Assembly: GCA_963828625.1 (NCBI GenBank)
Contig: CAWHEX010000011.1
Coordinates: 496,001-560,000 of the forward strand
DNA from: PALSA-894 sp963828625
Lineage (GTDB): Bacteria > Pseudomonadota > Alphaproteobacteria > Rhizobiales > Xanthobacteraceae
Reading direction: 5' to 3'
Length of the DNA stretch: 64,000 nucleotides
A program made the translations under genes and the position numbers. The notes below the pieces were generated by a model. It searched no databases, was not told where the DNA came from, and saw nothing but the letters and a program-made list of their open reading frames with translations. Below are positions 18,394 through 25,970 of the stretch, piece by piece; the stretch's first letter is position 1, and every line of letters starts with the position of its first letter.

Positions 18394-19554
18394 CTAGCGG
18401 GCCCGCGCAAGCGAGCGCGCCGCGGGCGCGCCTTGATCGGGGGCGAGGCGGGCGCGCACGATCGACTGGAACTGGCGCGCGATCGCGGGTGCGGCGAATG
18501 TCGCGTCGAAACGCGCGCGCGCCGCGGCGCCGTAGCCGCGCCAGGTCTCCGGCATGGTGACGATCGCCGCGATGGTGCGGGACAGCGCAACGGAATCGTT
18601 CGGCTTCACGACCCAGCCGGTGACGTTGTCCTCCACGATCTCGGCAAGGCCGCCGATGCGCGCGACCAGCGGCGGGCGGCAATGCGCCATCGCCTCGATG
18701 GCGACGCGGCCGAGCGATTCCGGCAGGCGCGACGGCACGGTCACGACATCGGCCCAGCGATAGAGCGGCGCGGGATCGGCATGGAACGGCTCGAAGCGCA
18801 CGATCGCGCGCAGGCCGGCGGCGCGCACGGCGTCGCGCAGCGCCTCTTCGCGCGCGGTGTCCTGCTCGAAGGTGTCGCCGACGATGCGCACCTCGAGCCG
18901 CCGCGCGACGGCGGGCGGGAGCAAGGCGAGCGCGTCGATCAGCAGGTCCTGACCCTTGATGCGGTTGATGCGACCGAGCATCAGCAGGCGCAGCGGACGC
19001 GTGCCGTCATAGCCGCTGTCGCTTGTCGCGGCGGGGGCCGCGATGCCGTTGTAGACGACATGCTGCGCGCGCTTTTGCGGAAGCGCGAAGGCGGCGCGCG
19101 TCGCGCGCGAATTGAAGATCGCTTCGGCGTTGGTCCAAAGCAGCAGCGCGCGGAACAGCGTCAGCTTCGCGCCGTCGGGAATTTCATGGACGTGCACCAG
19201 CGTCTTCGCGGCGAAGAAACGCGCCGCCACGAGATAGTCGACCACCATGACGGTGTTCACATAGACGAGATCGGCGCCGCGCATGCGGCGGACCGCGCGC
19301 CACAGCGCGAGCGGGAAGCGCAACGGCGCGGTCGCGAGCAGGCTGGCAAATCCACGGCGGCGCAGGACGAACAGCGGTTCGATGACGATGCGCGTCGCGA
19401 ACGCGCGCAGCGGCGCCACGATCGGTCCATCGCGCGAGAGGACCACTTCGATGTCGGCTTGCGGCCACGCATCGCGCAGCGCTGCGACCGAATCGATGAA
19501 GCACCGGTCGGACCCGTACAATTCGTAGCCTTGATGGACGCAAACGATCCGCAT
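18394..19554 (-). CDS. Glycosyltransferase family 4
   Basis: 386 residues with the GT-B fold. The N-terminus is MRIVCVHQGYELYGSDRCF. The C-terminal half has LLMLGRINRIKGQDLLIDAL, PSRLPESLGRVAIEAMAHCR (the EX7E-type region) and GGLAEIVEDNVTGWVVKPND. It transfers a sugar from a nucleotide donor during repeat-unit assembly; donor and acceptor unknown. Start chosen at MRIV, since the 28 residues upstream are not conserved-looking. First gene of the minus operon, divergent from the next glycosyltransferase. Confidence 0.88.
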   Translation of the reverse strand: MRIVCVHQGYELYGSDRCFIDSVAALRDAWPQADIEVVLSRDGPIVAPLRAFATRIVIEPLFVLRRRGFASLLATAPLRFPLALWRAVRRMRGADLVYVNTVMVVDYLVAARFFAAKTLVHVHEIPDGAKLTLFRALLLWTNAEAIFNSRATRAAFALPQKRAQHVVYNGIAAPAATSDSGYDGTRPLRLLMLGRINRIKGQDLLIDALALLPPAVARRLEVRIVGDTFEQDTAREEALRDAVRAAGLRAIVRFEPFHADPAPLYRWADVVTVPSRLPESLGRVAIEAMAHCRPPLVARIGGLAEIVEDNVTGWVVKPNDSVALSRTIAAIVTMPETWRGYGAAARARFDATFAAPAIARQFQSIVRARLAPDQGAPAARSLARAR

Positions 19555-19784
19555 GGCCCGCACTTGCCGAACGCGTGAATAGCCGCCGCTTGCCCCAATG
19601 CCCCATGCGGAGGGTCCACGAATAGCGGGGGCGGGCAACGCCTTTGTGACGGCGTCGTTAATGCCGCGTCGCGGCGTCCATTAACGATGCAGCCGTGCAG
19701 GCACGGCGCTTGCGATTCATGCGTGTGAGGCGCGCGATCCGTCCTGTCCCGGGACGGGCGCTGTGCCGATTCAGGTCGCGCGCC

Positions 19785-21080
19785 ATGACGCAAATTCAAC
19801 CGCATGTGATGATCCTCGGAACGCGCGGCGTGCCGGCCGCGCATGGCGGGTTCGAGAGCTTCGCCGAGAAGCTTGCGCTGTTCCTGGTGGAGCGCGGCTG
19901 GCGCGTCACGGTCTATTGCCAAAACGATGTGGCGGCGGTGACGCAGCGCTTCGCGTTCGATATGTGGCGCGGCATCCAGCGCGTCAACGTGCAGGTTTCG
20001 CAGAAGGGCGCGCGCGGGACGATCGCGTTCGACTGGCATTCGGTACGCGATGCGGCGACGCAGGACGGCGTATGCCTCGTGCTCGGCTACAACACGGCGG
20101 CGTTCCTCGCGGTGCTGCGCCGGCACAAGAAGAAGATCCTGCTCAATATGGACGGGGTCGAGTGGCGGCGGCCGAAATGGAGCCTGCCGGTCCGCGCGTG
20201 GTTCTGGCTCAACGAATGGGCCGGCGCGTGGCTCGCGCAGCGGCTCGTCGCGGATCATCCGGCGATCGAGGACCATGTGGCGACGCGGCGGCTGCGCAAC
20301 GCGATCACGATGATCCCCTACGGCGGCGACGAGGTGACGACGGCGCCCGCGGCGCCTGTGGCCGCCCTCGGGCTGGTGCCGGGAAATTACCTGCTCTGCG
20401 TCGCGCGCATCGAGCCGGACAACAACATCCTGCCGATGGTGCAGGCCTTCTCGCGCAAGCCGCGCCGCGCGCGCCTTGTCGTGCTCGGGCGGCTGGACCC
20501 GGACAATCCGTATCACGCGGAGGTGCGCGCGATGGCGAGCGGCGAGGTGCTGTTCCCGGGCGCGATCTACGACAAGGCCGTGGTGCAGGCGCTGCGCTTC
20601 CATGCGCGCGCCTATTGCCACGGCCACAGCGTCGGCGGCACCAATCCGTCGCTGGTCGAGGCGCTGTGGTGCGGCAACGCCGTGCTGGCGCATCGCAATC
20701 CGTTCAACGCATGGACCGCGGGGCTCGAACAGTTCTTCTTCTCCGACACGGACGAGTGCGCGCGCATGATCGAGCGCATCCTCGCCGACGACATCGCGGT
20801 GGCGCGTGCCTCGCGTGCGGCGCGGCTGCGCGCGGCCGCGGATTTCAACTGGCCCGACGTGCTCGGCGCCTACGAGCGCGAGCTTGCGAAGCTCGGCGGC
20901 TACCAGCTTGCGCCGCGCGAGGCCGAGCAGACGACCCGCCGGTACGGCGCGTCAGGCCTGACATGCCGGCGCGGCGCAGCCTCGACCGCCGTCAACTCAT
21001 CGCCGGACTGGCCGGCGCCATCGCGATGCCGGCGATCGTACGCGCGGCTTCGCCCGCGCTGCACCTGCGGCGCGGCATGA
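19785..21080 (+). CDS. Glycosyltransferase (DUF1972-type N-terminus, GT4-like)
   Basis: A GT-B enzyme beginning MTQIQPHVMILGTRGVPAAH, then GGFESFAEKLALFLVERGW, the DUF1972 rhamnosyltransferase-like hallmark. Further on are LLCVARIEPDNNILPMVQAF and HGHSVGGTNPSLVEALWCGN. The frame as given runs to 431 residues and overlaps the GH5 gene by 118 bases. If one extra base sits near 20940, the frame would instead stop at 20961, one base before the GH5 ATG. I therefore doubt the last 40 residues. Role: sugar addition to the exopolysaccharide repeat. Confidence 0.83.
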   Translation: MTQIQPHVMILGTRGVPAAHGGFESFAEKLALFLVERGWRVTVYCQNDVAAVTQRFAFDMWRGIQRVNVQVSQKGARGTIAFDWHSVRDAATQDGVCLVLGYNTAAFLAVLRRHKKKILLNMDGVEWRRPKWSLPVRAWFWLNEWAGAWLAQRLVADHPAIEDHVATRRLRNAITMIPYGGDEVTTAPAAPVAALGLVPGNYLLCVARIEPDNNILPMVQAFSRKPRRARLVVLGRLDPDNPYHAEVRAMASGEVLFPGAIYDKAVVQALRFHARAYCHGHSVGGTNPSLVEALWCGNAVLAHRNPFNAWTAGLEQFFFSDTDECARMIERILADDIAVARASRAARLRAAADFNWPDVLGAYERELAKLGGYQLAPREAEQTTRRYGASGLTCRRGAASTAVNSSPDWPAPSRCRRSYARLRPRCTCGAA

Positions 21081-22210
21081 ATCTCTGGCCGTGGTTTTCG
21101 CTGACGCGCGAGTTTCCCGCGCCGCGCACCGATTACGACTGGCCGCCGTTTCAGGCGGATCGCGCGATCCCCACACGTGACGATCTCGCGGCGCTGCGCC
21201 GCGCCGGCATCGACTTCGTGCGGCTCCCGGTAGATCCCGGCCCGCTGCTGGCGTTCGTCCGAGAGAAGCGCGAGCGGCTGATCGGCGACATTTTCGGCGC
21301 GGTGGAGATGGCGCTGGCCGAAGGTCTTTCGGTCGTCGTCAACCTGCATCCGAACGCCGCGACGCATCACTGGAATCCCCACAATCTCGTGGGCAGCGTC
21401 GACGCGCCGCTGTTCACGCAATATCTCTCCCTGGTGCGCGACATCGCGGCGCGGCTTACGCGCCTCGATCCCACACGCATCGCGTTCGAGCCGCTCAATG
21501 AGCCGCCGCAAAGCTGCGGTTCAGCCGACTGGACAGTGATGCAATCCGAATTGTTGCGTACTGCGCGGCTTGCCGCACCGCAACTCACGCTGGTCGCGAC
21601 CGGCGCCTGCGGCAGCATGATCGCAGGGCTCGAAGCGCTCGACCCCGCGCCGTTCGGCGACAACGTGATCTACACGTTCCATTTCTACGAGCCCTATGTG
21701 TTCAGCCATCAGGGCGCGCCGTGGATGAGCGGCGAGCCGATGTACCGCTATCTCAACGCGGTGCCGTGGCCGTCCTCCGCCGGATCGAAGCCGCAGACGC
21801 TCGCCGCCGTGGCGGCGCGCATGGCGGCCGACCGCGTGACGCCCGAGGCGGAGAAGCGCGAGATCATGGCGACCATCGAGCGCGTGCTCGCGCAGTATTT
21901 CGATGCGCGTCCGGACCGGCGCTTCATCGAGCGATATTTCGCGCGCGTGACCGCATGGGTGGAGCGTCACGGGGTCGAGCGCAGCCGCATCCTGCTCGGC
22001 GAGTTCGGCGCGCTGCGCACCGACGAGCGCTATCTGGCGGCGCTTGCGCCCGATCGCGCGCGCTATATCCGCGATGTGCGTGAGGTGTGCGAGGCGGCCG
22101 GCATGCCGTGGGCGTTCTGGAACCTGTTCGACGGCATGGGACTGACGGCCGACGACGCGTCACGGCGGTTCGATCCGGCAATCATGGAAGCGCTCGGCCT
22201 GCGCGGCTGA
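20963..22210 (+). CDS. Glycoside hydrolase family 5 (cellulase-like), Tat-exported
   Basis: 415 residues. The leader MPARRSLDRRQLIAGLAGAI looks like a Tat signal. The catalytic domain shows LHLRRGMNLWPWFS, GIDFVRLPVDPG, VVNLHPNAATHHWN, the acid/base region RIAFEPLNEPPQ (NE pair) and ILLGEFGALRTDERY (nucleophile Glu). These are the GH5 signatures. It probably acts in the periplasm on nascent polysaccharide, trimming or setting chain length, as endoglucanases do in cellulose loci (inference). It follows the glycosyltransferase on the same strand. Confidence 0.88.
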   Translation: MPARRSLDRRQLIAGLAGAIAMPAIVRAASPALHLRRGMNLWPWFSLTREFPAPRTDYDWPPFQADRAIPTRDDLAALRRAGIDFVRLPVDPGPLLAFVREKRERLIGDIFGAVEMALAEGLSVVVNLHPNAATHHWNPHNLVGSVDAPLFTQYLSLVRDIAARLTRLDPTRIAFEPLNEPPQSCGSADWTVMQSELLRTARLAAPQLTLVATGACGSMIAGLEALDPAPFGDNVIYTFHFYEPYVFSHQGAPWMSGEPMYRYLNAVPWPSSAGSKPQTLAAVAARMAADRVTPEAEKREIMATIERVLAQYFDARPDRRFIERYFARVTAWVERHGVERSRILLGEFGALRTDERYLAALAPDRARYIRDVREVCEAAGMPWAFWNLFDGMGLTADDASRRFDPAIMEALGLRG

Positions 22211-22211
22211 T

Positions 22212-23447
22212 TTACGCTTTTCCGAGCGCCTTGCCGGAGAGCGGCGGTTCGCCGCGCTGCAGGCTGCGCTTTAGCTGCCGCATCCCGAGCCCAAGTCCGT
22301 GGACCAGTGTGGGCAGCGGATCGTCGAGACGCCAGTAAGCATCGTACACGCGCGCTCTCGCTGTCTCTTTGTCCACCGCATGCGATTTCCAGTGCCGCCC
22401 CGTGTCGCGCCAGATCGTCGGCGGCATCGCGACGGTGACGAACGGCGCATCGGCGCCGGTCTCATGCAGGTACGCGGCGAGTGGAATGTTGACGCCGTTG
22501 AGCGTCGCGACTTCCTCCTGCCAGTCGACGCGCCCGACGGTCGGCTCGATCATGAAGAACTTGCCGGTGCGATCGCGCTTGAATTCCATCCCGCCCATGC
22601 CGGTGAATTCGACCGCGCTGAAGAATGCGTCGGTCAGCCGGTGCAGTTCGCCATGCGCTTCGGGCGCCGCGATACAGCTCGCCGTGGTGCCGATGTCCGG
22701 CGGCCAGATGCTGAGCTTGCGGCCCGTGAAGGACGCGACCGCGTCGCCGGCGCCGCGATATTGCAGGCAGAAGTAAAGCGCGGTGTCGGGCCCCTCGATC
22801 CATTCCTGCGCGACGAGATCGGGCAGCACGGGCAGGACGTCGCGGCACACCGCTTCGGCTTGCGCGATCGACGCGACGCGATAGCCGCGCCCGAACTGCT
22901 GCGCCAGGTAGTCCTCGGTCTTGACCGAAGGCTTGATGACGAGCGGAAAGCGCAAGCCTGCGAGCGCCGCGACATCGGCTATCGTGCGCAGGCGTGCGGA
23001 GCGCGGCACAGCGAAACCGTGCGCTTCGGCCAATTGCTGGAACGCGCTCTTGCGTATCAGCGCGAGGAGGCGATCGTGCGCCGGAAGCCGGATGCGATAG
23101 CGCGTCTCGAGCTCGGCGCGATGCTCCGAAACCGTCACCACGGCTTCGTCGGTCGTAAGATAAAGGACGGGCCTGGAGCCGAGCGACGATCCGAGCCGCA
23201 TCAGTCCATCGACGAAGGACGGCCCGCTCAGTTCCGGCATGACGGCGCGGCGCGCGTAGCGCGAGTACAGCGCCGGCGCCATCGGGTCGCGATCGACCGC
23301 GATCACCGGAACATTGGCATGGCCGAGGCTGCGCACCAGCCCAAGCCCGCCGCCGTTGTCGGCGCCGCCCACGACAACAGCCGCAACGCGTTTCGCCGCC
23401 GCAGCGCCGGGCGGACGGTCGCGTGAAGCGGTGGTGCGGTCGAGCAT
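22212..23447 (-). CDS. ATP-grasp ligase (carboxylate-amine ligase-like)
   Basis: 411 residues. It has an N-terminal Rossmann-like segment (VVVGGADNGGGLGLVRSLGH, VIAVDRDPMAPALYS) and then an ATP-grasp fold (RFPLVIKPSVKTEDYLAQQF, LVAQEWIEGPDTALYFCLQY, GGMEFKRDRTGKFFMIEPTV). ATP-grasp enzymes of this kind join a carboxylate to an amine through an acyl phosphate. In a polysaccharide locus it may attach an amino acid to a uronic acid or make a cell-surface conjugate; the substrate is unknown. It is 9 bases from the upstream flavoprotein stop, so the two are co-transcribed. Confidence 0.83.
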   Translation of the reverse strand: MLDRTTASRDRPPGAAAAKRVAAVVVGGADNGGGLGLVRSLGHANVPVIAVDRDPMAPALYSRYARRAVMPELSGPSFVDGLMRLGSSLGSRPVLYLTTDEAVVTVSEHRAELETRYRIRLPAHDRLLALIRKSAFQQLAEAHGFAVPRSARLRTIADVAALAGLRFPLVIKPSVKTEDYLAQQFGRGYRVASIAQAEAVCRDVLPVLPDLVAQEWIEGPDTALYFCLQYRGAGDAVASFTGRKLSIWPPDIGTTASCIAAPEAHGELHRLTDAFFSAVEFTGMGGMEFKRDRTGKFFMIEPTVGRVDWQEEVATLNGVNIPLAAYLHETGADAPFVTVAMPPTIWRDTGRHWKSHAVDKETARARVYDAYWRLDDPLPTLVHGLGLGMRQLKRSLQRGEPPLSGKALGKA

Positions 23448-23456
23448 GCCGCTCTC

Positions 23457-24639
23457 TTACGTGCTCGCGGACGCGATGTGCTGGCTCAGCCGCCGCGCCG
23501 TATAGCGCGCGCCGATGAGGAAGCGCATGACGGGGCCGAAGGTATTTGCCGCGGCCAGCCCGGCGAAATAGAGGCCGGACACGGAGGACTCGAAATTCGG
23601 CGAGAGGATCGGCGTGTTCACGGCCGTACGCACGCGTGCGCCGAGCCTGCCGTCGAGGAAGCTCAGCCGGCGCAGGTCGACCTTGTAGCCGGTGGCGGCG
23701 ATCACGTGGTCCGTTGCAACCGTGCTCTCGCGCCCGTCCGGGTCGAGGAGATTGAGCTCGACACGCCCGCCGCGCCACTCGGCGCCGCGCAACTGCTGGC
23801 CGAGCATCACCGGGCTCTGTTCGACATATTTGCGCGCCGGCCATCCGCCCGCCGGGCCGAGCCAGCGGCGCACGATCTGGATACGCGTATCCTGCGGCAG
23901 ACGGCGGAACACCATCGGGGCGTGCTCGAAGAACACATTGCGCCAGCCGCCGCCGAGGCCGCCGATCGGATACCAGCGCCACGGATGGGCTTGCGCCGGC
24001 ATGTTCCAGCGCAGCGCACCGCGCCGCGCGACGAGCCGCGGCTGCGCGCCGGCCGCGCGCAACGCCGCCACGGTGTCGAGCGCCGAGGAGCCGCCGCCGA
24101 TCACGGTGACGTCGCGGCCCCAGAAGGCGCCGAGGTCGTGATGGTCGGCGCTGTGCGAGAGGGTGCCGGTCGGGAGCGTGGCAAGCTCGCGCGGAATCTG
24201 GCGGAAGTCGCTCAGGCCGACCGCGACGACGACATGGCGCGCATCGAGCGTCTCGCCGTTGTCGAGCGAGAGGCGGAAGCCGTCCGGCGCGGGTTCGAGT
24301 GCGACGACCATCTCGTCTTCGAGTTCGGGCACGAACTTCTGCTGAAACGCCGTGCCGTAGGCCACAAAGGTGTCGAGCGGCACAGGCTGGTCCATGTCCG
24401 CATAGGCGAGCCCGCGTTCGGCGCAGAACTGGCCGAGCGTGAACGCGCCCTGCGGGTCGTGCAGGTTCGACGCGAAGCCTTCCGACTTGAGGAACATCCC
24501 CTTCGGCATCTGCGCGCGCCAGCTGTGCAGCGGCTTGCCGAAGATGCGGAAAGCCGACGCCGCGTTCGCGCAGGTGCGCGGCGATGGAAAGGCCGTAAGG
24601 CCCGGCTCCGATGATCGCGACCTCCAGGGGCTTACTCAT
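23457..24639 (-). pseudogene. Flavin-dependent monooxygenase-like oxidoreductase, one-base frameshift
   Basis: FAD/NAD(P)-binding protein. The N-terminus SKPLEVAIIGAGPYGLSIAA with the first GxGxxG is in one frame. The rest (AFRIFGKPLHSW, then the second Rossmann motif VTVIGGGSSALDTVAALRAA and VIAATGYKVDLRRL) is in the next. Removing one of two C bases at 24554-24555 joins them into about 394 residues. Family members oxidise amines or act as lysine/ornithine-type monooxygenases. Pairing with the ATP-grasp gene suggests a small pathway that modifies or decorates the exopolysaccharide (inference). Its start overlaps the polymerase stop by 8 bases. Confidence 0.78.
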
Positions 24640-25960
24640 GGTGACTCCAGGCTTGCTGCGTTGGGGCTGCGGCGTCCGGCTTGCGGAACATCGCCAGCAT
24701 CAAAATGACGAACTGCGGGAGCACGAGCGACTTGTTCGAAATGCTCTCGTAGGAATTGGTCACGACGAGAAAGAAAATGAGCGCCATCGCGTAGCCGGGG
24801 CGCAGGCGGCGCGCGATCTCGATCAGGAACAGCGTGAGGCCCACGATGAGGAAGCCCGCGAAGATGACGCCCTGATAGAGCACGAGGCGCACGACCGGGT
24901 TCTCGATGCCCCATTCGAGCCCCAGCGAGAGCCGCATCGCGTCGATCATGTCGTTGCTCGCGCCCATCAGGATGTCGCGCGCCGGAAGCATGCCGAAGAT
25001 CTCGAACATCTCGATGCGCGTCCTCGCGCTGCCGCCGTCGTCGGCGAAGCGGTCGAGCATCACGTCGAAGAAGCCGCCGAACGCGATCAGCCCGACGCCG
25101 AGCGCCAGCACCGGCACGAGGATCGCGATGGCCGCGAAGGCCGGCAGCGACATGCGTGCGCCGCGCAGCACGCCGACGATGCGCGGGACAAGCCACAGCG
25201 ACATCATGAGCAGCGTGAGCAGGAGCGCCGTGCGGCCGCCGAACGGCACCATCGCGGCAAGCTGGAGCAACACCGCGGCGGGACGCAGTGCTGGCGGGAT
25301 TTGCCTGCCGCCGCCGCCGAGCAGCGTCAGGATATAGATGCCGGTGAGGTGCGCGTTTTCGAGCGGATGGCCAAACAGGCCGTTCGAGCGCTTGTCGAGT
25401 TCGAGCGCGACGCCCTCGAAGCGCGACGGGAAGAGGCTGTGATCGGCGGCGTATTCGTACAGAGCGAGCAGCGCGTTGACGGCGAATATCACGTGGATCA
25501 GCTTTTCGACGCGCGCGAACGCGCGCGAGTCGAGTTCGGCCGCGATCAGCGCGACCATCACGGCCAGCAGATAGGTGTCGAAGACGGTGGCGATGCCCTT
25601 GCGCCCGTCGAACACGATGTAGGCGGCGAGCATCAGCGTCGTGAGCAGCAGCATCAGCGTGCCCGGATGGCGCGTCACCAGCGTGACGAAGAACGACGCC
25701 GGATTGCGCCGCGCGACGATCAGCAGCGCGAGCGTGAAGACGGTGAGATAGGTCGACGGGTGGATCTTCGACGCCATCGCGCCGGTGACGCCGTTGTAGT
25801 TGATGCCGAGGTCCCACAGCAGGCCGGACGGAACGGCGAACATCAGCAGGACGATGCCGAGGAACGATCCCGCAATGAGCGCGTGCACGAGGGGGCCGGT
25901 CGCCGGCCCGCGCGCACGGCGCGGGGCGAACCCGGCTGCCGCTGGTGCGACCGCGCTCAT
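24632..25960 (-). CDS. Polysaccharide polymerase / O-antigen ligase-like (VpsF/Wzy type)
   Basis: 442 residues with 10-12 membrane helices. Between them is a periplasmic loop with FGHPLENAHLTGIYIL, the region used by Wzy/WaaL-type enzymes, and later NPVVRLVLYQGVIFAGFLIV and NSYESISNKSLVLPQFVILM. The best match in memory is the VpsF-like polymerase family. It would polymerise the repeat units exported by the flippase. It lies 10 bases after the Wzc-like gene. Family identity is from topology and a few motifs, so moderate confidence. Confidence 0.75.
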   Translation of the reverse strand: MSAVAPAAAGFAPRRARGPATGPLVHALIAGSFLGIVLLMFAVPSGLLWDLGINYNGVTGAMASKIHPSTYLTVFTLALLIVARRNPASFFVTLVTRHPGTLMLLLTTLMLAAYIVFDGRKGIATVFDTYLLAVMVALIAAELDSRAFARVEKLIHVIFAVNALLALYEYAADHSLFPSRFEGVALELDKRSNGLFGHPLENAHLTGIYILTLLGGGGRQIPPALRPAAVLLQLAAMVPFGGRTALLLTLLMMSLWLVPRIVGVLRGARMSLPAFAAIAILVPVLALGVGLIAFGGFFDVMLDRFADDGGSARTRIEMFEIFGMLPARDILMGASNDMIDAMRLSLGLEWGIENPVVRLVLYQGVIFAGFLIVGLTLFLIEIARRLRPGYAMALIFFLVVTNSYESISNKSLVLPQFVILMLAMFRKPDAAAPTQQAWSHHE

Positions 25961-25970
25961 CGCGGCGCGC

